A stretch of DNA of 64,000 nucleotides from Sphingomonas chungangi. Lineage in GTDB: Bacteria; Pseudomonadota; Alphaproteobacteria; Sphingomonadales; Sphingomonadaceae. Location of the stretch: the NCBI RefSeq assembly GCF_013778325.1, contig NZ_JACEIB010000006.1:434001-498000 (forward strand). Direction: 5' to 3'. This document shows, in pieces, positions 1 through 8,726 of this stretch (its first letter is position 1; each line of letters begins with the position of its first letter). The notes beneath the pieces were generated by a model that made no database searches, was not told the origin of the DNA, and saw nothing but the letters and a program-made list of their open reading frames with translations. The position numbers and the translations under genes are program-made.

Positions 1-497
1 CGACATGCGGGGTGCCCGACACCTCGCGAGCTATCCGCTTGTCCCAATTGGCAACAGCGGGATCGATCGGACACTGACCGTGATCCGCGGCAACTGCCGG
101 GGCCATACAGGATGCTGACGGTGAAAGGCGAGTCTCAGCAATGCAGCGAAAGCGTTCGTCGGTCGCATCGGAACCTGACGGCGCACAGACCTGGGTCTGT
201 TGTCGAACGTCGCAGGATCGCTGAGACGCGACTGGATATTGGCCCAGGCGTCCGAGCAGCTCATTGTTGTGCCGGTTTTGGCGGCGGCGGTGTAGACGGT
301 GGAGAAAGTGGCGGGCCCCGCCGTCGCACCGAAGGCAGCGGCGAGGTCGGTCGTGGTGCCGGACAGCTTGTCGTCGCCTATGCCATAGCGGACGACACGC
401 GAGCGACCGAGTAGCGCTGGCGCGCTTTCATTGTCGCGGAGCGATGGCACGGCTCACCATCTATGCTATTCAGCGTGTGTAACGTTCTCAAACTGGT
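1..497 (-). other. Left-edge region with a possible coding remnant
   Basis: No intact gene is assigned here. On the minus strand, roughly 410 down to 200, one frame has strongly GC-biased third positions and protein-like composition, including a stretch reading TGTTMSCSDAWANIQSRL. That recalls the region around conserved cysteines in conjugative TraG-type proteins, but I cannot confirm it. The frame loses protein character on both sides. It is best read as debris of a larger gene, possibly from a mobile element. Confidence 0.25.
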
Positions 498-875
498 GTG
501 TTTTCCTTGCGCGCGATCCTCGCCGCTATCCTGGGCTGCGTCTTCGGCGGTTGCACCGCCTCCGGCGCTGCGCTTGCCAAGCCCGTCGGCCTGACCTGCA
601 CGGCGGCCAATGGCGCGATCGTGCGCCTGAACCTGGATATCGCCGCCCGTCGCTATCAGAAGGAAGGCTTTCCAAGCGTGCCCATCGAGAGCGTCACGGA
701 CCACCGGGTGGTTCTTATGCACGACAAGACCGCCACCCTCGTCGTGACCGCCTTCCTCGATCGCGATACCATGACTTATGTGGCAGCCTCCGAAGAGGCT
801 CTGACCCACCAACGCAGCGAGACTCGCTACGCCTGCGTGATAGGCCCAGCCTTTTCCGTGGCGAATACCGGCTGA
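498..875 (+). CDS. Small exported protein, paralogue of the gene at 23.1-23.5 kb
   Basis: A 125-residue protein of unknown function. Residues 1-20 form an N-terminal hydrophobic segment followed by Gly-Gly-Cys, so a signal peptide, possibly of lipoprotein type, is likely and the mature domain should be outside the inner membrane. The mature part holds two cysteines, in GLTCTAANGAIVRLNLD and in the C-terminal ETRYACV stretch, which could form a disulfide. The same two blocks, plus YQKEGFP and MTYVA, recur in the minus-strand gene ending at 23111, so the two are paralogues. The start codon is the one directly before the hydrophobic segment and is probably a non-ATG codon. It points towards the degraded vapC on the opposite strand. 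Confidence 0.7.
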   Translation: MFSLRAILAAILGCVFGGCTASGAALAKPVGLTCTAANGAIVRLNLDIAARRYQKEGFPSVPIESVTDHRVVLMHDKTATLVVTAFLDRDTMTYVAASEEALTHQRSETRYACVIGPAFSVANTG

Positions 876-876
876 T

Positions 877-1264
877 TTATCGATCGATCTCGAGCGACAG
901 GTTGATCGAAATGTCCTTTCAGGCCCGATCGGTCGTCAGCGCTGTCGCCTGCTTCGCCTGCGCGAGGGCCAGGCAACTCCGGTCGCCGAGCGACAGCCCG
1001 GAATGCCGTGTCGGCCCGTAACTCCGCGCCAAGCGCGGCCTGCTCGGCGTCGACCGGCAAGATCTCGATATCGAGATCATCCAGCATCGCGCGTGCCACG
1101 TCGATCCCGACGCCACGATCGAACAGCTTCGACAATGTCTTGTGCACATAGACCGCAGAGAGCAAAGTGTTGCTCAGCCGAGTTACGACCTCTTCGGCGC
1201 CGGGTTCCCGAAACAGGGCACAAAGCAGAGCAGACGCATCCAGCACATAGCGATCATCACTCAC
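877..1264 (-). pseudogene. vapC: vapC-type PIN-domain toxin, broken
   Basis: The start (GTG at 1264, overlapping vapB by 8 bases) encodes a typical PIN beginning, YVLDASALLCALFREPGAEE, with the first acidic residue of the metal site. The frame is right up to about residue 70 (ELRADT). Then the expected C-terminal half, GLSLGDRSCLALAQAK and ALTTDRA, continues only in another frame, so one base has been lost near 1000-1010. In that frame a TGA at 919-921 replaces the Trp expected after TDRA, and family-like sequence (KDISINLSLEIDR) goes on to a TAA at 877-879. Two independent lesions make a functional RNase toxin unlikely. Confidence 0.75.
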
Positions 1265-1505
1265 GGCGACCCTCGGCCCTCCGGTCGGCGATCAGCTCGT
1301 CCGACAAGAGGCCAGGCTCGGGCGCGAAGGCCTGAAGCCGATCCTGGATACGGCGCAACGCTGACTTCGCCGGGCGGATGCGGACACCGTCGCCATCGAC
1401 CTCGAACAACACGGTATCGCCATTCTCCAGTCCCAAAGCGCACCGGATGTCGGCCGGCAGCGCAATCCGGCCGCCCGCGATGACCTTTCCTTTCTGCGCG
1501 CTCAT
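1257..1505 (-). CDS. vapB: AbrB/MazE-type antitoxin of a vapBC pair
   Basis: An 82-residue protein with a SpoVT/AbrB-like swapped-hairpin DNA-binding domain in residues 1-45: KGKVIAGGRIALPADIRCALG followed by GDTVLFEV. The charged C-terminal tail is the usual toxin-binding part. The start is the ATG at 1505, because the family begins immediately before the K-G-K motif; an upstream in-frame extension has no such support. It overlaps vapC by 8 bases, the classic translational coupling of antitoxin and toxin. Since vapC is broken, this antitoxin appears orphaned; it may still bind its own promoter or act on other toxins. Confidence 0.75.
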   Translation of the reverse strand: MSAQKGKVIAGGRIALPADIRCALGLENGDTVLFEVDGDGVRIRPAKSALRRIQDRLQAFAPEPGLLSDELIADRRAEGRRE

Positions 1506-1568
1506 TCCGGTGTCCCCCCGTTGGTTCTGATGCGAGGATAGTACTGCTTTATGTGTGTCGGAAAGCAA

Positions 1569-2185
1569 GCAGGTTGAGGCGCATTAGACCTTGCCTCGTC
1601 TGACGCTCGGCACATGGAAGGGAGAGATAAAAGACGGACAAGGGAGGCCCCAATGTCCGCTCGTCATCTCCAAGCCGATTGCGATGCTCGACAAGCTAGC
1701 GGCCGAGCTGATGCGACGTCTGGGGGGAACTGGTGCCAAGGACGGGGCCAAGGCATGTGCCGCTGTCCCGCCCATGCCGACCGTATCCCGAGCCTGTCGG
1801 TTCGTATCAGTGAACTACGCCTTCTAATTCGCTGTTTCGCCGGCTGTCCAAGCCGGGCCGTGATCCGGGAACCGCATCGCCGCTTGCCGGACGCCCTCGC
1901 GCGGCGCTAGCGCTGGATCAATATCAGCGCGCCCGGACGTCGAGCGCGTCCGCGCCCGCATCGCTGGTCTCTGGATGGCAGGACAGCAAATCCAGCGTCG
2001 CCCGCCGATTCTAACTGCGAAACCGTACGATCGTCACTCCCACTGACGCGATTTCATATCATCCGCAAAGCCCGCTGGGTCCAAGACGCGCCCGTTGGTT
2101 CCATCGTTGCGCCGAAACGGTGTAGCAAGCTGGCCTTCCATGATGCCGATCGGCAGCGCATGCGTTTCTTTTGGGATCGGAGAGC
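1569..2185. other. Intergenic stretch without a supported gene
   Basis: About 600 bases between vapB and the response regulator. Short open frames exist on both strands (for example + strand 1591-1827), but none has a recognisable domain, a convincing ribosome binding site or a clear codon-position bias. No repeat or hairpin stood out. Confidence 0.5.
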
Positions 2186-2572
2186 ATGATGTGCCACGCG
2201 CTGGTTATCGAGGACGACTATCTGGCAGCCGACTATGTCGCTGCCCTTGCTGAGATTGCTGGCGCCACGACCAGCGAGATCGCCCAGACCGAGGGGGCCG
2301 CCGTGGAGGCTGCCCGTAAGCGCCGCCCGGATATCATCCTCTGCGACGTCAGGCTCGAAGTAGGCTGTGGCAGGGCAGCGGTGACGAGGATCGAAGCGGA
2401 GATCGGCAGCATCCCGGTGATCTACGTCACAGGAGAACCCGATGCCTGCGCCCAGGGCGATGGCGTCCTTGCGAAACCTTTCCATCGAGATGCCTTCCTC
2501 GACGCTTTCCGCAGGCATGCAACAACTCGGGTTTCCGAAGGCTCCACGAGCCCGCGACAGGCAGCGGGCTGA
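2186..2572 (+). CDS. Single-domain response regulator (receiver only)
   Basis: A 128-residue CheY-like receiver. The acidic pair is E9-D10-D11, the phosphoacceptor Asp lies in LCDVR (about residue 54), the conserved Thr is in YVTGEP (about 82) and the Lys in AKPF (about 97). The loop between them is short compared with CheY. There is no output domain, so it would work by phosphotransfer or protein interaction. The ATG at 2186 is chosen because GGAGAGC lies just upstream; an in-frame TTG at 2171 is less likely. No kinase is adjacent. Similar lone receivers are common in sphingomonads, where some feed the general stress response; that link is inference. Confidence 0.8.
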   Translation: MMCHALVIEDDYLAADYVAALAEIAGATTSEIAQTEGAAVEAARKRRPDIILCDVRLEVGCGRAAVTRIEAEIGSIPVIYVTGEPDACAQGDGVLAKPFHRDAFLDAFRRHATTRVSEGSTSPRQAAG

Positions 2573-3055
2573 TCAGCATTTGCCGAGGTTTGGTCGAGAG
2601 GCACTCGAACTCTGAGGAGACTAGAGAAGGAGGCCCCGAGAGTGACGGCGTTGGCAACGGCTCAGTCGTGACCGCTGCCTTTCGCCCTGAGTCATTCGAC
2701 CGCAATATTTTCGCCACCGCTCTTCTCATGCCCCGCGCGGACATCGCGAACCTTCTGGTCGTCGGCCAGATCGACCGGCAGATTGATTTCCACCGGCAAT
2801 CGCAGGATCGGAAGCCGGATCGACGCCCGAATGGCCTCTCTCCGCGTCCATCGCTTGGGGTGCAGCCGGCACTATTGTCGTCTCCATCGGGAGCGAGAAA
2901 GATGTCGGCGCGGTCAATGCCCAGCTCCTCGACAAGATGCTCAAGCGCCGGCTCGGCAAACGGTCTGGGCCGTTAGTCGTGTCACACCGATTCTTGATGC
3001 GCTACGCGTGGGCAGACCGGTCGGACCTCCGGATAACAGGACGACAGGCAGCGCG
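2573..3055. other. Intergenic stretch, possibly with decayed coding sequence
   Basis: Nearly 500 bases between two response regulators. One plus-strand frame (about 2800-2980) without a start codon reads AWGAAGTIVVSIGSEKD and then a Lys/Arg-rich stretch, which looks protein-like but matches nothing I recognise. No intact gene is supported. Confidence 0.4.
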
Positions 3056-3226
3056 TCAGTGTGTCGGGTTTGTCTGAGGGCTCAACTGCTCCTGCATCGA
3101 ACCCGTGCTCGATGCTGGCGTGATCCGTGGCTGCTGGTTCGACCGCACCATGACGACGCCGGCGACGATGATAACGAGCACGACGCCGGTCAGCAGAACT
3201 ATTTCCCGACGGTCGGTATTACGCAT
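3056..3226 (-). CDS. Single-pass membrane microprotein
   Basis: A 56-residue protein: a short charged N-terminus (MRNTDRRE), one strongly hydrophobic helix at about residues 9-27 (IVLLTGVVLVIIVAGVVMV), then a polar tail rich in Gln, Pro and Ser. It starts 1 base after the stop codon of the upstream response regulator, so the two are almost certainly co-transcribed and translationally coupled. No family is recognised. By position it could tether or modulate the regulator or its kinase at the membrane, which is inference only. Confidence 0.65.
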   Translation of the reverse strand: MRNTDRREIVLLTGVVLVIIVAGVVMVRSNQQPRITPASSTGSMQEQLSPQTNPTH

Positions 3227-3227
3227 C

Positions 3228-3650
3228 TCAGACAGCCGCCTTGAGAGGTAGGGGCTTCTTCCCGTCCGGCAGCTTCTTACGAAGATGATCGTGGACGACC
3301 TGAGCGCTGAACGGCTTCGAGATGAAGGTGGCCTTGTCCGGCATGTCGCCCGCTTCGGGCTGCACCCTGCCGCTGGCAACGATGATCTCGATCTCAGGAA
3401 AGCGCTCCGCCACATGATGCGCAAGCGCGAAACCGTTGGTCTCTCCGGGCATCTCGACGTCGGTAAAGAGGAGCGTGATGGTGTCTCCGCAACCTTCCAG
3501 CAGGGCTTTGGCTTCATCGCCACTCCCTGCCTCGTAGAAGCGAAAGCCGGCCTCCTCGAGGATGTCACATGAGTTCATCAGCACAAGCGCATCGTCGTCG
3601 ACGACCAGAGCATAGGGGGGCGTCGAGATATCGTCGAATGGTTCGGCCAT
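3228..3650 (-). CDS. Single-domain response regulator
   Basis: A 140-residue CheY-like receiver: acidic triplet VVDDD at residues 17-20, phosphoacceptor Asp64 in LFTDVEMPG, Ser/Thr switch in IVASGRV, and the Lys of ISKPF. The C-terminal tail is basic and Pro/Lys-rich with no output domain. It resembles the C-terminal receivers of hybrid kinases (compare the receiver of the LOV kinase at 13.8-16.4 kb), which suggests it serves as a phosphate sink or shuttle. It is followed 1 base downstream by a membrane microprotein gene. Confidence 0.85.
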   Translation of the reverse strand: MAEPFDDISTPPYALVVDDDALVLMNSCDILEEAGFRFYEAGSGDEAKALLEGCGDTITLLFTDVEMPGETNGFALAHHVAERFPEIEIIVASGRVQPEAGDMPDKATFISKPFSAQVVHDHLRKKLPDGKKPLPLKAAV

Positions 3651-4052
3651 AGATGATCCTTCTGTCCCGCCGACCCCAGACTCCTCAGCAAGCCAGTCGA
3701 TCCATCCGTTTCGGCATTGGATTGTGAACTCAAGAGGGACACTAAAGGGTTCAGGCGCCGATCGATCAAGAACGGACGCGATCGCTCCTGCGGCGCCTTC
3801 CTCAACAGGTCGCGTTCGCTTTCGACGGAGAACGGATTGATCTTGTATGGTCGTGCGAATTCCTCGCAGGGAGCGATTGGACTGATCGGGCTATCATTCA
3901 TGCGGGAGGCGGAGCACTTCGCTTCAGCGCCAGACATGGCGACCAAGCGAACACAAATCGGGCCGCAGCGGTGAGCTCTACGCATGATCACACAGGAACG
4001 CGTTGCTCCCGCCGCCCGTTGCGCTCGTTCCTGCCGCTTTCCGGAAGCTTCC
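3651..4052. other. Divergent intergenic region
   Basis: About 400 bases between the minus-strand response regulator and the plus-strand Mfd-like gene. It should hold both promoters. A short frame at 3717-3974 on the plus strand lacks protein-like composition. No clear sigma-70 or EcfG element could be picked out by eye. Confidence 0.4.
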
Positions 4053-7000
4053 ATGGCCGATGACGCTCCTCCGCTCGACATACTGACCGCCCCCATGGCC
4101 GAGCCAGAGCTGGGCGTCGGTGAAACTGTGGCGGCGCTGGCGGACGCGCTCGCCGGAGGCGATTTGCTGTTCGCGGCCGCTGATGAGCAGCGTGCTGCCG
4201 GCGCGGCACGCGCGCTCGCTGCGGCGTTGCCCGGGGTTGCCGTGCTGCTGTGTCCCGGAAGCGACGCGCTTCCCGGCGATAATGCACCGGCTTCTCCTGC
4301 CAATGTTGGTTTTCGGGTCGCGGCGCTGCGGCAGCTACGATTTCTACTGAGCCAGAACGAGCGGAACCGTATCGCGCTCATCACCACAGGCGAGGCGCTT
4401 GCTCGCACATATGCCGTGCCTGCCTCCTTTGACGCCGAGCCGCCCCGTGTCGATCGCGATATGCCGCTTCATCTTCCCGCGCTATATGAAGAACTTGTCG
4501 GCATCGGCTATATTCCCGATGATCGCGTCGATGAGCCGGGCGAAATCGCGTTGCGCGGCACGGTGCTTGATGTCTTTCCAGCCGATGCCGAGCGTCCTCT
4601 GCGCATCGAGGTGGCAGATGGACATATCATCCACCTGCGCAGTTTTGATCCTGCCAACCAGCTCACCGTCGGTGACGAGGTAGGCTGCGAGATCGGACGC
4701 GTCGCGGAGCCGGACGTGGCCGGCGGGGGCGTCACGTTGCTCGACCATTTGCCCGGGGCCGGTCTCGCTATCAGTCCGGCGGCCGAGGATCGCCGGCGCC
4801 GTTTTCTTGCGCTCGCCGCCGACGCCGCTCGCCGACGCGGCAAACGCGCCACCCGCGATGCGATCACGAGCGCTGCGTGGGAAAATGCGCTCGATGGCCG
4901 CATCATGATCGACCTTCGCCGCGTCGGCGACCCGCCCCCGCGCTTTGTCGAGGCGCTCGCGCCCGCCCGTGCTTTCAGCGCGGCCGTCCGCGCCGCGGTC
5001 AATGCAGGCGAAAGGGTCGCTCTTCTTGGAAGCGAGCGCGATCTTCGATTCCTAACTCGCCGCGCAGCTGCGGCGCTGAAGCAGTCTCCGAAGCCAGTTG
5101 GCAGCTGGACCGATGTGCTCGGCGCCGAGCCTGGCACGGTACTCACCCTCGCCATGCCCGCCGAGCGAGGCTTTCGTCGACCGGGCGTACTTGCCATCGC
5201 TGCAGCCGATCTGCTCGGCAGCCGGGCCGAACGCGACGACACCGCGCCTGGCGCCGGCGGCGCGGCCGTGTTTGCCTTGGGCGAGATCCGTATCGGGGAC
5301 GTGATCGTTCACGAAGATCATGGCATCGGTATCGTCGACGGCCTCGCGGCGATGCCGGATGGGAAGAGCGACAAAAGCGGCGAAGCGATCCAGCTGCGCT
5401 ATGCCGGCGATACGCACCGCCTCGTTTCGACCGACGAGGCCGACCGTATATGGCGCTACGGCGCCGATGCCAATTCCGTCACCTTGGACAAGCTCGACGG
5501 ATCGAGCTGGTTGAAACGCAGGGCCGAAATCGACGCCGCCGTCGCACAGAGTGCCCGCGCAATGACCGAGCTAGCTGCTGAGCGCGCCACCCGCTCTGCT
5601 CCCAAACTTGAGCCTCCATCCGCCGCCTATGAGCGGTTTGCGTCCAGTTTCGCTTATACCGAAACGCCGGATCAGGCGCGGGCTATCGCTTCGGTGCTCG
5701 CCGACCTTGCCTCGGGACAGCCGATGGAGCGACTGATCGTCGGCGACGTGGGCTATGGCAAGACCGAGGTGGCACTGCGAGCTGCTGGCGCGGCCGCTCT
5801 CGCCGGTAAGCAGGTCGCGGTGGCCGCTCCCACCACCGTGCTCGCCCGCCAGCATATCGAGACCTTCACCGAGCGGTTCGAGGGCACAGGTCTCGAGGTG
5901 GCGGGGCTTTCGCGCCTATCCAGCGCCGCCGAGAAGAAACGTGTGCGCGCCGGGCTAGCGGACGGCAGCATACGCGTGGTGATTGGTACCGCGGCGGTTG
6001 CCGGTAAGGGGATGAGCTACGCAGACCTCGGGTTGGTCATTATCGATGAGGAACAGCGTTTCGGCGCCGCCGATAAGGCGCGGCTGCGCGACCTGAGCGC
6101 GGGCCATGTTCTGATCCTGTCGGCTACCCCGATACCGCGCACTTTGCAGAATGCGCTTATCGGTCTGCAGCAGCTATCCGTTATTGCAACGCCCCCCGCA
6201 CGCCGTCGGCCGATCCGTACCCAGGTCGACTCCTTCGTTCCGGAGACCGTACGGACCGCGCTGCTGCGCGAAAAGGGCCGCGGCGGGCAGAGCTTCGTGG
6301 TGGTGCCGCGGATCGAGGATATGGGTCCACTCGGGGATCAACTGCGCAAGCTTGCTCCGGAGCTTGATCTGCTCGTGGCACATGGCAAGATGCCCGCCGC
6401 CGACATCGACGAAATAATGGTGCGCTTTGGTAGGGGCGACGGTGACGTGCTGCTTGCCACCAATATCATCGAGGCGGGGTTGGACGTGCCCCGCGCTAAC
6501 ACGATGGTGATCTGGCGCGCCGACCGCTTCGGCCTTTCCCAGCTTCACCAATTGCGCGGCCGTGTTGGCCGCGGCAGCCGGCGCGGTCAGGTGCTACTGC
6601 TTACCGATCCCGAGCACGAGATAGCTCCGCGCACGCTAAAGCGGCTCCGTACGCTGGAGGCTTTCGACCGGCTCGGCGCAGGTTTCCAGATCGCCGGGCG
6701 AGATCTCGATCTGCGCGGCGCGGGCGACCTGCTCGGCGAAGCGCAGGCCGGGCACATGAAGCTGATCGGTGTCGACCTCTACCAGCACCTTTTTGAGAGC
6801 GCTGTTCGCGCGGCACGCGGCGAGGACGTGGAGCGCTGGGTGCCCGAGATGCATCTCGGCGTTGACGGCTGTCTGCCTCAGGAGTGGATACCTGATGAAG
6901 ACTTGCGCCTGACGCTCTATGCGCGACTGTCGCGTCTATCCGATGCACATTCCATGGATGCCTTCGCCGACGAGCTCGAAGACCGCTTCGGTGCGCTGCC

Positions 7001-7247
7001 CCCGCCCGCCAAGGTACTGCTCGCCATCGCTCGCATCCGCATTGCCGCCCGTATTCTCGGCATCGCAAAAATCGATGCGGGTCCTTCGGCGATCGCGATT
7101 ACGCCGCGCCGTGATTTCGCAGGCGACCCCAGCATGGCCAAGCTGATTGAGAAAAATGGCCGCTTTTTACTTCGCGAAAAGATCGAAGATCCGTGTGCTC
7201 GTCTTGAGCGCGTCCTCGAACTGATCGAATGTTTTTACGAGGAATGA
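4053..7247 (+). CDS. Mfd-like superfamily 2 ATPase (TRCF paralogue)
   Basis: A 1064-residue protein with the architecture of transcription-repair coupling factor but shorter than typical Mfd (about 1150). In order: a UvrB-like N-terminal module, a CarD-like RNA polymerase interaction domain near residues 410-480 (GEIRIGDVIVHEDHGIGIV), the helicase core with Walker A GDVGYGKTE (about 564), motif II DEEQRFG (about 665), SATPIPRTLQ, and the RGRVGRG motif VI, then a TRCF-type C-terminal domain. The ATG at 4053 follows GGAAGC; an upstream in-frame ATG at 3984 adds a poorly conserved stretch. Canonical mfd is not in this window, so whether this is a second copy (as in several sphingomonads) or the only one cannot be told. 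A terminator follows. Confidence 0.85.
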   Translation: MADDAPPLDILTAPMAEPELGVGETVAALADALAGGDLLFAAADEQRAAGAARALAAALPGVAVLLCPGSDALPGDNAPASPANVGFRVAALRQLRFLLSQNERNRIALITTGEALARTYAVPASFDAEPPRVDRDMPLHLPALYEELVGIGYIPDDRVDEPGEIALRGTVLDVFPADAERPLRIEVADGHIIHLRSFDPANQLTVGDEVGCEIGRVAEPDVAGGGVTLLDHLPGAGLAISPAAEDRRRRFLALAADAARRRGKRATRDAITSAAWENALDGRIMIDLRRVGDPPPRFVEALAPARAFSAAVRAAVNAGERVALLGSERDLRFLTRRAAAALKQSPKPVGSWTDVLGAEPGTVLTLAMPAERGFRRPGVLAIAAADLLGSRAERDDTAPGAGGAAVFALGEIRIGDVIVHEDHGIGIVDGLAAMPDGKSDKSGEAIQLRYAGDTHRLVSTDEADRIWRYGADANSVTLDKLDGSSWLKRRAEIDAAVAQSARAMTELAAERATRSAPKLEPPSAAYERFASSFAYTETPDQARAIASVLADLASGQPMERLIVGDVGYGKTEVALRAAGAAALAGKQVAVAAPTTVLARQHIETFTERFEGTGLEVAGLSRLSSAAEKKRVRAGLADGSIRVVIGTAAVAGKGMSYADLGLVIIDEEQRFGAADKARLRDLSAGHVLILSATPIPRTLQNALIGLQQLSVIATPPARRRPIRTQVDSFVPETVRTALLREKGRGGQSFVVVPRIEDMGPLGDQLRKLAPELDLLVAHGKMPAADIDEIMVRFGRGDGDVLLATNIIEAGLDVPRANTMVIWRADRFGLSQLHQLRGRVGRGSRRGQVLLLTDPEHEIAPRTLKRLRTLEAFDRLGAGFQIAGRDLDLRGAGDLLGEAQAGHMKLIGVDLYQHLFESAVRAARGEDVERWVPEMHLGVDGCLPQEWIPDEDLRLTLYARLSRLSDAHSMDAFADELEDRFGALPPPAKVLLAIARIRIAARILGIAKIDAGPSAIAITPRRDFAGDPSMAKLIEKNGRFLLREKIEDPCARLERVLELIECFYEE

Positions 7248-7256
7248 CCTATATCG

Positions 7257-7276
7257 CTCGCCCGGGCGAGGTTTTT
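7257..7276 (+). terminator. Intrinsic terminator after the Mfd-like gene
   Basis: A 14-base perfect palindrome (CTCGCCCGGGCGAG) 10 bases after the stop codon, followed by G and five T residues. It would end the Mfd-like transcript. Confidence 0.6.
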
Positions 7277-7752
7277 GCTCCCATGATTTGAAAGCGGAAG
7301 TGCAGACGTATCGTCTCACAACCGGATACCGGCGACACTTCGGTCGACCGTAGCGATATGAAGAAGCATTTCGCGTCGATGAAACCTCGGAAGCTTTTCA
7401 GGCCTTGAAACGGTCCGGCTGAGTTTTGGGCCGGTGCTATCTTTTGGGGGCGCGGGACATGCTAACGGAAGAGGTGACAGAAGCGCCGAAGGGTGACCGC
7501 CTCTAACGCAGCGTCTCTCTGACGTCTGCAGCGTTCGAGATCAGATCGCCAGGAAACGATCCTTGCCGGAACAGGCCGAAGACATCATGAGATGCAGCGG
7601 CTTTCGAACTCGGTCCGCACGGGCCCGTTACCGGCATCGCTTCCAAAAAATGCCATCGCAAGACGAACTCGAATTCCATGGCGTTGCGAAGCTGTAACTA
7701 TGTTTCCGCAGGGGACTCCGGTAGATCGCTCTGTCTCCTTGAGGTGCGCGGT
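7277..7752. other. Intergenic stretch without a supported gene
   Basis: About 475 bases before the 61-codon gene at 7753. Short frames on either strand lack any recognisable feature. I see no repeat or hairpin apart from the terminator at its left end. Confidence 0.45.
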
Positions 7753-7938
7753 ATGCTTTTCGATTGGTTGGCGAGCGCTAAAACAAGGCGCTTCGCGCAG
7801 GAAGAGGCCACCTATGCGCTGCGCGAACATGGCGAGCGCGCCGAAGATGTCGTCCATGCGAAGATGGTACAGACCACCAGCGCGCAGCGTCGGCAAATCT
7901 ATCGCCTCGCTTTAAAGGCGCTCCGGGAGCTGCGGTAG
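7753..7938 (+). CDS. Small conserved-looking protein, unknown function
   Basis: A 61-residue, helix-rich, charged protein (MLFDWLASAKTRRFAQEEA at its start, RRQIYRLALKALRELR at its end). The ATG at 7753 has GAGGTG about 8 bases upstream. An upstream in-frame start at 7678 would add a non-conserved-looking leader. No domain is recognised. It faces the convergent ClpP-like gene. Confidence 0.6.
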   Translation: MLFDWLASAKTRRFAQEEATYALREHGERAEDVVHAKMVQTTSAQRRQIYRLALKALRELR

Positions 7939-7980
7939 GCAGAGCGCAGGGCGTAATCAGCCCGACAAACACGAGGCCGA

Positions 7981-8547
7981 TCAGAGGATCGCCTCGATCA
8001 GGCCGAGTTCGAGCGCCTCGTTCGCCTCGACGTACCAGTTTTCCGGCGCGCGCCGCATCACCTCGTCCAAGGTCACCTGCGAGCCGTTGACCAGGTTTGC
8101 GAAACCCTCGTTCTGAATGGCTATCGAGGCCTCGATCTCGTTCAGCGCCGCCTTAAGTACGGGGATGCAGGTCGTGAGGGGGCCGGATATCTCGAGGGTC
8201 TTGGTGAGCAGGCGCTCGTGGATCATCAGGCGCGTTCCGCGGGTGAGGTAACGGTTCTCCCGGGCGAAGAAACCCATAAGGGTGGTGCCGGCCGAGTAGA
8301 TCGCCGCTTTTCCCAGGAAGACGAAGCGACGCCTGGGTTCGATCTCGGAATGGAAGCGGATGTCTTCGCCCATCATCCGCGCCACCTCGGGGTCGCCGCC
8401 CAAGGTCGAAAGCTCCACGGTGACCAGCCCCTCGGTCGGCGCGTTCGCGAGCTGGCTCCGGAAGCTTTGATACATCTGGTAGTCGACGCTGCCATGGAGA
8501 AGGATGGACGGAGCATCGAAATCGGCGGCCGACAGGTTTGAACTCAC
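7981..8547 (-). CDS. ClpP/crotonase-fold serine protease-like protein with an altered triad
   Basis: A 188-residue protein of the ClpP (S14) fold. The nucleophile region is AIYSAGTTLMG with Ser85, and the catalytic His lies in TRLMIHERL (His110). The Ser-to-His spacing of 25 residues equals that of ClpP. At the C-terminus, aligning NEALELGLIE with the ClpP block EAVEYGLVD puts Asn170 where the catalytic Asp of ClpP stands, so the triad looks Ser-His-Asn unless a neighbouring Glu substitutes. The handle segment is about 11 residues longer than in ClpP. No Clp ATPase is adjacent. The gene is divergent from the topoisomerase IB gene with a short shared promoter region. Confidence 0.75.
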   Translation of the reverse strand: MSSNLSAADFDAPSILLHGSVDYQMYQSFRSQLANAPTEGLVTVELSTLGGDPEVARMMGEDIRFHSEIEPRRRFVFLGKAAIYSAGTTLMGFFARENRYLTRGTRLMIHERLLTKTLEISGPLTTCIPVLKAALNEIEASIAIQNEGFANLVNGSQVTLDEVMRRAPENWYVEANEALELGLIEAIL

Positions 8548-8726
8548 GGGCGATCTCCTTCGTTTCGATTGTCGCCGCCAGAACCCGGGCCGTCCTACAG
8601 CGTTCCCAGCGAAACCAGGCGGACTCGAAAATCGCGCTAACCAAGATCAGTCTTGGTTCGCGGAGCGCCGTCGGACGGAACGAAGGTGCATCGCCGACGC
8701 TTGCGCGGAAGCGCAAAGAGGATGTC

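Noticed and set aside
31-450. Minus-strand frame of 139 codons as an intact gene
   Set aside because: Only its middle part has protein-like character and the ends do not; a remnant is more likely.
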